A stretch of 15,853 bases of DNA from Bifidobacterium breve (GTDB lineage Bacteria; Actinomycetota; Acidimicrobiia; IMCC26256; PALSA-555). The notes below the pieces were generated by a model. It saw only the letters and a program-made list of their open reading frames with translations, was not told the DNA's origin and searched no databases. Position 1 is the first letter of the stretch. The number at the start of each line of letters is the position of its first letter. Positions 6,334-12,930 of this stretch are shown one piece after another. Where the stretch lies: positions 1 through 15,853 of the forward strand of contig CAMDCC010000031.1 in assembly GCA_945889545.1 (NCBI GenBank), written 5' to 3'. Made by a program: the position numbers and the translations under genes.

Positions 6334-6765
6334 GTGGCAACGACTGGGAACGCAGACGACAACCGCGCCCTCATCCTCCAGTTCTGGGACGACCTCTACC
6401 GACACGACTTCGACGCGTGCGGCGCGTACTTCACCGACGACGGCGTGTACACCGACGTGCCCGTTGGTGAGGTCGGTGCCACCGGTCCGGCCGAGGTCGC
6501 CGCACGCCTACGCCTCGGGCTCGAGCCGATCGACCGCAACGTGCATCACCTCCACAACATGGTGTGCGACGCCAACATGGTGATGACCGAGCATGTGGAG
6601 GAGTGGTTCTGGAAGACGGGCGAGCATGTGGCCCTGCCGTTCGTCTCGGTGATGGAGCTGCGCGCCGGCAAGATCACGCGCTGGTGGGACTACTTCAACC
6701 TGCCCACGCTGCTCGACGCGGCACCGAAGTGGTGGCTCGAGCACATCGCGAAGGGGTACCGCTAG
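6334..6765 (+). CDS. NTF2-like / limonene-1,2-epoxide hydrolase-like protein
   Basis: The 143-residue protein has the cone-shaped NTF2/SnoaL fold signature: an N-terminal helix NRALILQFWDDLYRHDFDAC, the strand and loop FTDDGVYTDVPVGEVGATGPAEV, and a C-terminal pair of strands LPFVSVMELRAGKITRWWDYFN. The last segment is close to limonene epoxide hydrolases, whose aspartate in the DYF motif matches Asp119 here. The other two members of that triad, Arg and Asp in an ERxD pattern, appear as His87 and Glu89 in TEHVEEW, so epoxide hydrolysis is uncertain; an isomerase, dehydratase or another pocket-based reaction is possible. It is cytosolic with no signal. The GTG start is chosen because it directly follows a leaderless-type -10 and no better start lies downstream before the fold begins. 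It is a single-gene unit between the divergent SDR and the convergent chrA. Confidence 0.75.
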   Translation: MATTGNADDNRALILQFWDDLYRHDFDACGAYFTDDGVYTDVPVGEVGATGPAEVAARLRLGLEPIDRNVHHLHNMVCDANMVMTEHVEEWFWKTGEHVALPFVSVMELRAGKITRWWDYFNLPTLLDAAPKWWLEHIAKGYR

Positions 6766-6810
6766 CCACATCGGGGTCAGGGAGCTGTCTGGTCGGCACG
6801 GTCTCGATCA

Positions 6811-8184
6811 TCAATGTGTCGCGAGGTAGATCGCGGCGCCGACGACTGCGCAGATCCCAAGCACGCGCAGCACACCGAGCTTGAGCCGGAACACGAGTAC
6901 GAATGCGAGTGCCGTAACGGCGAGCGCACGGGGACTGACGGTGTGCCACTCCGGTCCAGTGATGTCAATCGGTCCCCAGCTATACCCGTGCGTCTTGGCG
7001 AACAGAGTGTGGATGGAGAAGAAGAGGGCGAGGTTTGCAATCACGCCGACGACGGCAGCGGTGATGCCCGTGAGCGCGGCAGAGAGCCGCTCGTTGTGCC
7101 GGAGGCGTTCGATGTGTGGTGCACCGAGGAACACGAACAGGAAGCACGGCACGAATGTGACCCAGACCACGAGCGTCGCGCCGAGAGCTCCCGCGACCCA
7201 CGGGTCGAGGGTGCCGGGGTTGCGGTAGGCGCCGAGGAATCCCACGAACTGCACCACCATGATGAGTGGCCCCGGGGTGGTCTCGGCGAGGGCGAGACCG
7301 TTGACCATCTCGCCGGGGAGCAGCCAGTGGAACACGTCGACGGCACGTTGCGCGATGTAGGACAGCACCGCGTAGGCACCCCCGAAGGTCACCACCGCGG
7401 CCCCGGAGAAGAACTTCCCCTGCTCGACAAACACGTGTGACTGCCCGAGCACGATGGCCGCGACCACTACGGGCGTCGCCCAGAGGATGAGGCCGAACGT
7501 CAGGATCCGGATCGCTCGTCGCCACGATGGCCGTTCGCCATGCAGCGCGTCGTCGGCGATGAGCGGCACCGGGCCGTCGACCACTGCTGCGGACCGCTTC
7601 GCGGTGACGAGTTCGGGGCGAACACGCCCTGCGGTGTAGCCAGCGAGAGCACCGGCTGCGATCACGATCGGGAACGGCAGGTTGAAGGCGAACAGCCCAA
7701 CGAATGCAGCGACCGCGATACCAGTGAGGAAGCGGTTGCCCAGCGCGCGCGTGCCGATCCGCCACACGGCCTGCGCGACGATCGCGAGCACCGCGGGCGC
7801 GAGCCCGGCAAAGATCGCAGTGACGACGGTGGTCGCTCCCCACGCCGCGTAGACCGCCGACAAACCCATCAGTGCGACATAGCCAGGCAAGACGAATAGC
7901 GTTCCGGCCACGAGACCACCGAGGGTGCCGTTGAGGAGCCAACCGAGGTAGATCGCGAGCTGCTGCGCCTCCGGTCCAGGCAACAACGTGCAATACGACA
8001 ACGCGTGCAAGAACCGCTGCTCGCCAATCCAGCGACGCTCATCAACGAGCTCCCGATGCATCACGGCGATCTGGCCCGCCGGACCCCCGAAGGTTCGAAG
8101 CGAGATCTCGAACCATGCTCGCATCGCAGTACGGAAGGGCACCACATCACGGGTCTGCGATTTGGGATCGGGGAGTTCGCTCAC
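6811..8184 (-). CDS. chrA: Chromate transporter, two-domain ChrA
   Basis: This 457-residue polytopic membrane protein is a long-chain (two-domain) member of the CHR family, which in characterised cases exports chromate driven by the membrane potential. The N-terminal domain carries FGGPAGQIAVMHRELV (about 32-47) and LPGPEAQQLAIYLGW (about 68-82). The C-terminal domain repeats the pattern with TFGGAYAVLSYI (about 266-277), LPGEMVNGLALAETTPGPL (about 289-307) and FVGFLGAYR. Repeated hydrophobic stretches indicate about ten or more membrane segments. The domain link (about 190-220) is hydrophilic. The GTG at 8184 starts 31 bases after the secreted-esterase stop, so both may be one transcript, but the ribosome-binding site is poor. 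Real specificity can differ from chromate, as many chromosomal CHR proteins are not tested; no chromate reductase or chrB-type regulator gene is in the window. Confidence 0.93.
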   Translation of the reverse strand: MSELPDPKSQTRDVVPFRTAMRAWFEISLRTFGGPAGQIAVMHRELVDERRWIGEQRFLHALSYCTLLPGPEAQQLAIYLGWLLNGTLGGLVAGTLFVLPGYVALMGLSAVYAAWGATTVVTAIFAGLAPAVLAIVAQAVWRIGTRALGNRFLTGIAVAAFVGLFAFNLPFPIVIAAGALAGYTAGRVRPELVTAKRSAAVVDGPVPLIADDALHGERPSWRRAIRILTFGLILWATPVVVAAIVLGQSHVFVEQGKFFSGAAVVTFGGAYAVLSYIAQRAVDVFHWLLPGEMVNGLALAETTPGPLIMVVQFVGFLGAYRNPGTLDPWVAGALGATLVVWVTFVPCFLFVFLGAPHIERLRHNERLSAALTGITAAVVGVIANLALFFSIHTLFAKTHGYSWGPIDITGPEWHTVSPRALAVTALAFVLVFRLKLGVLRVLGICAVVGAAIYLATH

Positions 8185-8215
8185 GATTTCTGCGATCGAA
8201 CGACCAACGAGGAGC

Positions 8216-9730
8216 TCAGCGCGGAATCGCGAGACCAGCCGCGGCGGCCTTGAACTGCTCGGCGTCGATCTCCGTCCAGAACCCAGCCTTCACCGCCTCG
8301 TCGGCCGACGCGTCGAACGCTTCCACGTAGGCGTCGTGCGTCGGGTATAGGTCGGCGAGCGTCGCCGCGTCGAACGGCACGGTCCGACCGAAGAGCGAAC
8401 AGAACGACCCGCCGCGGTTCTTCGCGCCGCTGTTGGTAGCGATCGGCACATCGACGAGCGGTGTGCGAATGCCACCTCTCGCGATGTCGTGCTCGTCGCG
8501 CTTGATGTCCTTGCCATTCCTCGTCGTCTCGAGGCGCGGCGCCTTCGGTGCCGGCGTGCCGTCGCGCACCCAACGCTCGAGTTGGAACAGCGCGGCGTTC
8601 AGCACCGCGAACATCGGACCGCTGTTGATCGGCTCGGCGCAACTCAGCGGGCCGACAGTGGCTTGCGCGGGGTCGAGGAGCGAGGACTCAGCTTCACCCT
8701 GGTCGGAGTCGGAGAACGCGCCGCCACTGGTGTACGCGTCGGCGTGCGAGGAGCCCGCCACCTCCCACAGCCGGAAGTTCTTGGCGTCGCGTTCGGTGGT
8801 GGCGAGATAGCCGAGGAGCGTGAGGTCACTCTCGGTCTGCAGCGTGATGACCGGGACGTCGATGTCGCGGCGCGTAATCACGCTGTCGGGGATCCGCTTG
8901 TCGTCGAAGCCGTATTTGTCCGACGTCTTGAAGCCGGCACTGCCCGCGGATCGACTGTGGACGAGGAAGCCGTCGTAGACCTTCGCGAGCGGGTGCACGC
9001 CGTTGATGTACGCCACCAAGCGGAACGCCGCCCCCGAATCACCGATCGCGATGACTCGCTCCACCTTCACGTCGCCAAGTGGCTTGACCGGTCCGGTGTT
9101 CCGGACCGCCACACCTGCCTGCGAGAAGATGTCGTACGAATAGTCGTCTCCGGGGTGCGTGAGCGCGGCGTAACGCTCGGGATCGTTCGCCTTGATGCCA
9201 CCCGGCGCGACGAAATCAGAGACGGTCTTTCGGCCGCCTTGCACGCCGACGGCCAGCGCGGAGATGCCCACCCACGCCGCGCCGGCCCGGATCATCTGGG
9301 TGTGCCCCATGATCCAGTCGGCGCCCGAATCGAAGCCGGAGCTGACGTTGAGCCATTCCACGAACACGGTGCCGTCGAAAGCGGCGGCCGACTCAGGGCG
9401 GTACACGACCATGCGCGTTGTGTACGGCGCGGTGTCGGCGGTCTTCATCTTCCACTTGCCGTCGGACTCGAGCTTCCCCTTGGGTGCATACGACGTGGCA
9501 TCGCCTTCGAGGAAGAACTCCTCGGTGACGTAGCCGACACCGCTCAGGTCGCCGCCGGCAACGAGGATCGGCTTCCCACCGCCCCCGGTGACCGGCCCCG
9601 TGACGGTGGGATCTTCGACGGCGGCCTGCTTTCCCCCGGGCACGAAGGCACCGGCGGGAACGGCCAGGCCCGCGAGCGCGAAGGCAACCGTGGTGGCAAG
9701 GGTGGCGGCAAGGAATCGACGTAGCTTCAC
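8216..9730 (-). CDS. Secreted alpha/beta hydrolase (Abhydrolase_10-type esterase)
   Basis: The protein (504 residues from GTG 9730) resembles the actinobacterial 'alpha/beta hydrolase domain' family of exported esterases. A Sec signal, MKLRRFLAATLATTVAFALA with likely cleavage near residue 28 (AGA/FVPGG), begins it. The early part holds TTRMVVYRPESAAAFDGTVF and VEWLNVSSGFDSGADW, typical of the family. The nucleophile elbow is IGDSGAAFRL with Ser232 (GxSxG satisfied as GDSGA); the acid is probably Asp302 in TESDLTLL and the base His329 in VAGSSHADAY. A C-terminal extension with GGIRTPLVDVPIA is usual for these proteins. An in-frame ATG lies at 9754 next to the palindrome, but the signal peptide begins naturally at GTG 9730, which also lies seven bases after a possible -10 (CACACT). 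Ester substrate is unknown. It is divergent from another secreted hydrolase and lies upstream of chrA. Confidence 0.85.
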   Translation of the reverse strand: MKLRRFLAATLATTVAFALAGLAVPAGAFVPGGKQAAVEDPTVTGPVTGGGGKPILVAGGDLSGVGYVTEEFFLEGDATSYAPKGKLESDGKWKMKTADTAPYTTRMVVYRPESAAAFDGTVFVEWLNVSSGFDSGADWIMGHTQMIRAGAAWVGISALAVGVQGGRKTVSDFVAPGGIKANDPERYAALTHPGDDYSYDIFSQAGVAVRNTGPVKPLGDVKVERVIAIGDSGAAFRLVAYINGVHPLAKVYDGFLVHSRSAGSAGFKTSDKYGFDDKRIPDSVITRRDIDVPVITLQTESDLTLLGYLATTERDAKNFRLWEVAGSSHADAYTSGGAFSDSDQGEAESSLLDPAQATVGPLSCAEPINSGPMFAVLNAALFQLERWVRDGTPAPKAPRLETTRNGKDIKRDEHDIARGGIRTPLVDVPIATNSGAKNRGGSFCSLFGRTVPFDAATLADLYPTHDAYVEAFDASADEAVKAGFWTEIDAEQFKAAAAGLAIPR

Positions 9731-9737
9731 GGCCGAA

Positions 9738-9767
9738 AGTGTGCCAGTCCTCATGTTTTGGCGTCAG
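9738..9767 (-). promoter_or_regulatory. Candidate leaderless promoter for the secreted esterase
   Basis: On the minus strand CTGACG (9767-9762), within the palindrome arm, is followed after 18 bases by CACACT (9743-9738), then seven bases to the GTG at 9730. The -10 is weak, but the layout mirrors the plus-strand candidate exactly in its -35 word and spacer length. Confidence 0.35.
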
Positions 9768-9803
9768 AAAACCGGAAATAGTCCGGTTTACTGACGCCAA
9801 AAC
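9755..9803. promoter_or_regulatory. 49-base near-perfect palindrome between two divergent secreted hydrolases
   Basis: GTTTTGGCGTCAG (9755-9767) pairs perfectly with CTGACGCCAAAAC (9791-9803). After one A/A mismatch a further 8 bp pair, AAACCGGA (9769-9776) with TCCGGTTT (9782-9789), around a 5-base centre AATAG. Genes diverge from both sides, so nothing transcribes into it as a terminator; a shared operator is more likely. Both arms contain CTGACG at the place of a -35 for the gene on that side. It could instead be a dispersed REP-like or miniature element. Confidence 0.7.
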
Positions 9804-9820
9804 CCTTGCGATGGTATAGG
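9791..9820 (+). promoter_or_regulatory. Candidate promoter for the plus-strand secreted hydrolase
   Basis: CTGACG (9791-9796) and TATAGG (9815-9820) are separated by 18 bases, acceptable for a sigma-70-type promoter. The -35 word lies in the right arm of the palindrome, so a protein bound there would block or guide polymerase. A second -10-like word, TAGCCT, is at 9821-9826. Confidence 0.4.
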
Positions 9821-9833
9821 TAGCCTCGCCCAT

Positions 9834-9851
9834 ATGGCCTGGCCTCGATGA
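9834..9851 (+). CDS. Possible five-codon upstream ORF (MAWPR)
   Basis: ATG at 9834 opens the short frame MAWPR, whose TGA stop at 9849-9851 overlaps the ATG of the hydrolase gene (ATGA). TAGCCT at 9821-9826 ends seven bases before it, a spacing that would make it leaderless. The main gene has no Shine-Dalgarno, so ribosomes ending the mini-ORF could restart on it. It may be chance. Confidence 0.25.
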   Translation: MAWPR

Positions 9852-10765
9852 CTCACTGCCGACGCGTCGTTGTCATCGGACTTGCGGGCGCGCTCGCGCT
9901 CGGAGCATTTGCCGCCCCCGCAGTCGCGGTACCCGTGAAGAAGAAGGCGGTGGTGGTGAAACGCATCGCGTTGACGCTGGTCGACGACTCGCGACCGACG
10001 CCGGCGAACGGCGACTACGCCGGAGCGCCCGACCGAACGATCGAGACCGTGGTGTCGCTCCCGAAGGGCACGACCAAGAAGAAGCCGCTGCCGCTCGTAC
10101 TGTTCGCGACCGGCATCGGCGGCACGGCCACCAACTACACCGACATGTACGACCACTGGGTGCGCGCCGGATACATCGTGGCCTCCCCCACGTTTCCGCT
10201 TTCCAGCGAGGACGCGCCCGGTGGTACCTCTGCTGCTGACCTCTCCAACCAGCCGGCCGACATGAGCTTCATCCTCGACGAGCTGCTGGAGCTCAACAGC
10301 GAGCGAGGGTCCAAGCTGTTCGGGCTCATCGACGACGCCAGCATCGGAGTGATCGGCAAGTCACTCGGTGCACTTACCGTGATGGACCTCATCTTCAACC
10401 CCACCTACCACGACGACCGGTTCGCGGCCGTCGTCTCGTTGACCGGACTCGCGACCGGCGGCTCCGACTTTGGCGCGTACAGCCCGCCACTGCTGCTCGT
10501 ACACGGCGACGCCGACGAGACTGTGCCGTACACCGGGAGTCAGGATGCGTACGCGAAGGCGCAAACGCCGAAGTTCTTCGTGACGATCGCAGGCGCGACG
10601 CATTCCAGCGCGTTCCACGGTGACGACGACCCAGCGTCGGTCGCAGTTGTGAAGACCGTGACCGACTTCCTCGACTTCTACTTGAAGGGCAAGCAGTCGG
10701 CGCTGAAGAGGCTCGACCGCGACGGCAATGTGGACGGTGTCGCGACGCTCGAGGCCAGCCCCTAG
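9848..10765 (+). CDS. Secreted alpha/beta hydrolase (dienelactone hydrolase / lipase-like)
   Basis: This 305-residue exported enzyme has a Sec signal at about 1-27 (VVVIGLAGALALGAFAAPAVA, likely cut AVA/VPVKKK). It is followed by a basic stretch and the fold start LPLVLFATGIGGTATNYTDM. The catalytic triad is visible: Ser172 in VIGKSLGALT, Asp223 in VHGDADETVPY and His252 in IAGATHSSAF. The oxyanion region after the first strand (ATGIGG) and the aligned triad resemble PET-hydrolase/platelet-activating-factor acetylhydrolase-like esterases and dienelactone hydrolase proteins; the substrate is unknown. The early Cys4 is not in a lipobox. ATG 9848 is the only start that keeps the basic N-region of the signal; a mini-ORF stop overlaps it. 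It diverges from the other secreted esterase across a palindrome, and its TAG stop shares three bases with the opposite gene's stop (CTAG), leaving no room for a terminator between them. Confidence 0.87.
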   Translation: MTHCRRVVVIGLAGALALGAFAAPAVAVPVKKKAVVVKRIALTLVDDSRPTPANGDYAGAPDRTIETVVSLPKGTTKKKPLPLVLFATGIGGTATNYTDMYDHWVRAGYIVASPTFPLSSEDAPGGTSAADLSNQPADMSFILDELLELNSERGSKLFGLIDDASIGVIGKSLGALTVMDLIFNPTYHDDRFAAVVSLTGLATGGSDFGAYSPPLLLVHGDADETVPYTGSQDAYAKAQTPKFFVTIAGATHSSAFHGDDDPASVAVVKTVTDFLDFYLKGKQSALKRLDRDGNVDGVATLEASP

Positions 10766-11592
10766 TTGCTGATCTCGGCGAGCTGTCCACGGGCTGCGCG
10801 TGTGAACGGGAACCGGAGCTGGTTGAGGTAGTCGTGCTGCGGCACGGGCGTGGTGGTGCCGAACGCCACTGGGCGCTGGCCCTTCGGCATGTACGCGGTG
10901 CCGAAGATCTTGTCGACCACCGGGAGTCCGAAGTTCTTGTCGCGCGCCTCCTCATCGAGCGCGTGGTGCCAGTGGTGCCACTCGGGCGTGTTGACCACCC
11001 AACGCACGACCGGGAACCGCAACCGCACGTTGGCGTGCTGGAAGAGCGCGAGGAGGGTCACGAACACGGTGACACCGGCGAACACCCCCGCGTCGTAGCC
11101 CAGCACGAAGAGCGGCAGCACGGTCACGGCTTGCGTGAAGGCCGAGTCGAAGGGGTGGAGTCGGCCCGACGCGACCCAGTCCATCTGCTCGATGCTGTGG
11201 TGCACGGCGTGGAAGCGCCAGAGGAACGGCACCTGGTGTGTGAGCCGGTGCCCCCAGTAGCTCCCGAGGAACACGAGCGCGACGGCGAGCGGGATGGTGA
11301 CCTCCGCGGGCAGCATGCTGACCACGTCGTAGGCGCGCACCCAGAGCAACGGGAGTGCCGCCACCACGACGAGAACGATCGTGGCCGCGGTCACAAGCAG
11401 GTTGTTCACGAACAAGTGCGTGAGGTCGGTCAGCAGGCCGCGCCGGAAGACCCGCTGGGGGCGCAACGCGAACAACTTCTCGATCGGCACGAACACCAGG
11501 AACAGAACGGCGATAGCCACAACCGCGTTGCCGCGCAGCAACAACGCGAGGACAAGCGCGGCCGCGAACACCAACCCGGCTCTCTTGGTCAC
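10762..11592 (-). CDS. Sterol desaturase / fatty acid hydroxylase family membrane protein
   Basis: The protein (276 residues from GTG 11592) is an integral membrane di-iron oxygenase of the fatty acid hydroxylase superfamily, acting on lipid C-H bonds with O2. The histidine boxes are present in order: HRLTH (about 115-119), HAVHH (about 128-132), single histidines in GRLHPFD and FQHANVR, and EWHHWHH (about 205-210) followed by KNFG. Hydrophobic spans at about 8-35, 60-85, 95-112 and 155-185 fit four membrane segments around the cytosolic metal site. Family members make hydroxylated sterols, hopanoids, carotenoids or fatty acids; the target here is not clear. The frame also allows TTG at 11595, but GTG 11592 (VTKRAG) is preferred; no Shine-Dalgarno is seen. 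It converges with the hydrolase gene stop-to-stop and faces the HAD-like gene across about 68 bases. Confidence 0.88.
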   Translation of the reverse strand: MTKRAGLVFAAALVLALLLRGNAVVAIAVLFLVFVPIEKLFALRPQRVFRRGLLTDLTHLFVNNLLVTAATIVLVVVAALPLLWVRAYDVVSMLPAEVTIPLAVALVFLGSYWGHRLTHQVPFLWRFHAVHHSIEQMDWVASGRLHPFDSAFTQAVTVLPLFVLGYDAGVFAGVTVFVTLLALFQHANVRLRFPVVRWVVNTPEWHHWHHALDEEARDKNFGLPVVDKIFGTAYMPKGQRPVAFGTTTPVPQHDYLNQLRFPFTRAARGQLAEISN

Positions 11593-11648
11593 CAAGCAAC
11601 CAAACCGGATCTATGTCACGGCGGCACGAGGCGAGTGTGAGCGATCGG

Positions 11649-11654
11649 TAATGT
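11649..11654 (+). promoter_or_regulatory. Candidate -10 element of a leaderless transcript
   Basis: TAATGT ends six bases before the GTG at 11661, and there is no Shine-Dalgarno. The same spacing is seen at 6322-6334. This supports a leaderless start for the HAD-like gene. Confidence 0.5.
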
Positions 11655-11660
11655 CCTGGC

Positions 11661-11993
11661 GTGCTCATCAGCTTCGACATCGACGGCACCATGGAGTTCG
11701 GGCAGCCACCGGGGCCGGTTCCCGTGTCGTTCGTACGTGAGCTCGCCGACGAAGGCCATGTGATCGGGTCGGCATCCGACCGCACCCGCAGCGACCAGTC
11801 GCAGTTGTGGGAGCAGCACGGCATCGTGGTGGCGTTCGTGGGTGGGAAGCATCACCTCCACGAGGTACGCGAGCAGTTCCCCGCGGAGCGCCACGTGCAC
11901 ATCGGCGACACGCATGTCGACGAGCACTACGCCAAGCTGGCCGGGTTCGAGTTCTGCGCGCTCGACGACTGGGCGACGATCGCCCAACCCTGA
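11661..11993 (+). CDS. Minimal HAD-superfamily phosphatase-like protein
   Basis: This 110-residue protein has the core of a haloacid dehalogenase fold and little else. Motif I is ISFDIDGTMEFG (Asp6 nucleophile, Asp8 acid/base), motif II is the serine in VIGSASDR (Ser37), a lysine for motif III is Lys63 in VGGKHHLHEV, and motif IV is HIGDTHVDEHYA (Asp83, Asp87). No cap domain is present (C0 type), so it would act on a large or exposed phosphate ester or have a non-catalytic role. It is cytosolic. All four motifs are intact, so it is a small complete gene and not a fragment. GTG 11661 starts the first beta strand immediately, which fits a leaderless message from the TAATGT just upstream. It stands alone between two minus-strand genes. 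Confidence 0.72.
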   Translation: MLISFDIDGTMEFGQPPGPVPVSFVRELADEGHVIGSASDRTRSDQSQLWEQHGIVVAFVGGKHHLHEVREQFPAERHVHIGDTHVDEHYAKLAGFEFCALDDWATIAQP

Positions 11994-12020
11994 GTTGCGT
12001 CTCCGGTCAGGACTGCACTC

Positions 12021-12917
12021 TTAGGAGAGGCCCGAGAGCACGCCCGCTAGGTACGCGTCGGGCGCCTCCAACATCGGGTAGTGCCCGACGCCCTCCAGCC
12101 GCACGCGGTGCGCGTCGGGTCGACGCGCGAGCAACTCGTCGGTCATCGACCAGACCGCGATCGGGTCGGCGTCGCCCCACACGATCGCGAGCGGCGCGGG
12201 ATGGCGCTCGATGGCGCCGGTCCAGCGCTCCTCGTGGCGCCGACGCTCCTCGATGTACCGAATGAGTCGTGGCAGCAACCGGTTGCCACCGTTGTGTGCA
12301 ACGAGCTCAGCCGCGGCGCGCACATGTGTTGCATCGGGGCGCGATGCCGGTGAATCGGGCGGTGCCAATGTGGCGGTGAGCGCGGCATCGAGGGCGTCGA
12401 CGTTCGGAGCGGTCTCGTCGGTCAGCGCCTCGTCGGGCAATGCGCAGAGGAACTGCTGGCCGTCGGTGAGATGCGCCAACGCGAGGTAGATGCTGCCGTT
12501 GGTGAGCACGCGGCGCTGCACCTCGAACCCGAGATCACCGTCAAGGCTGCGGGCGAGTAGCTCCCCGGCCACGGAGTCGCCCATGTCGTGGCTCAGGAGC
12601 TCGACACCCGTGATCCCGTGCGCGGCCACCACCGCTTCCACGACGTCGGCCTGGGCGAAGAGCGAGTACGCCCGATCGGGTTTCGACGACAGCCCGTAGC
12701 CCGGGAAGTCGAGCAGCACGACTCGCCTGGTGGCGGCGAGCGCGGGCAACACGCCGAGGGAGTCGATCGACGAGGTGGGAAAGCCGTGCAGTACAAGCAA
12801 CGGCGGGTTCCCGGAGTCAGCGTCGGGAGCGACGTCGACCACGAACACTTCGTCGCCGGCGATGGTCTCGAACGCACCGCGCGACCGCCACTCTTCGATC
12901 AGCTCGAGTGCTCCCAC
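12021..12917 (-). CDS. MEST-like alpha/beta hydrolase (epoxide hydrolase / dehalogenase clan)
   Basis: This 298-residue cytosolic enzyme has an alpha/beta-hydrolase fold with an aspartate nucleophile. The oxyanion motif VLHGFPTSS starts at 42 (His44), LLDFPGYGLSSKP is at 68-80, the nucleophile elbow is LLSHDMGDSVAGELL with Asp111, the acid is probably Asp251 in WGDADPIA and the base His279 in GVGHYPMLEAP. The elbow SHD-x-GD, the YSLFAQADVVEA helix, LTNGSIY, and the cap segment NGGNRLLPRLIRYIEERRR look more like vertebrate MEST/PEG1 than like ordinary haloalkane dehalogenases, from memory of that protein. Epoxide or haloalkane hydrolysis is chemically possible but unproved. The GTG start gives a natural N-terminus; an ATG seven bases upstream is out of frame. 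It is the last gene of the thioredoxin-ccdA operon, separated from ccdA by a 14-bp tandem repeat. Confidence 0.82.
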   Translation of the reverse strand: MGALELIEEWRSRGAFETIAGDEVFVVDVAPDADSGNPPLLVLHGFPTSSIDSLGVLPALAATRRVVLLDFPGYGLSSKPDRAYSLFAQADVVEAVVAAHGITGVELLSHDMGDSVAGELLARSLDGDLGFEVQRRVLTNGSIYLALAHLTDGQQFLCALPDEALTDETAPNVDALDAALTATLAPPDSPASRPDATHVRAAAELVAHNGGNRLLPRLIRYIEERRRHEERWTGAIERHPAPLAIVWGDADPIAVWSMTDELLARRPDAHRVRLEGVGHYPMLEAPDAYLAGVLSGLS

Positions 12918-12930
12918 CGCACCATCCTGA

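Noticed and set aside
8489..9724. 411-residue plus-strand frame opposite the secreted esterase
   Set aside because: It is the high-GC antisense mirror of a gene with a clear signal peptide and triad; its residues show no domain.
9731..9754. ATG at 9754 as the esterase start
   Set aside because: It would put eight extra residues before the basic N-region of the signal peptide and begins right at the palindrome edge; GTG 9730 gives a standard signal peptide. It cannot be fully excluded.
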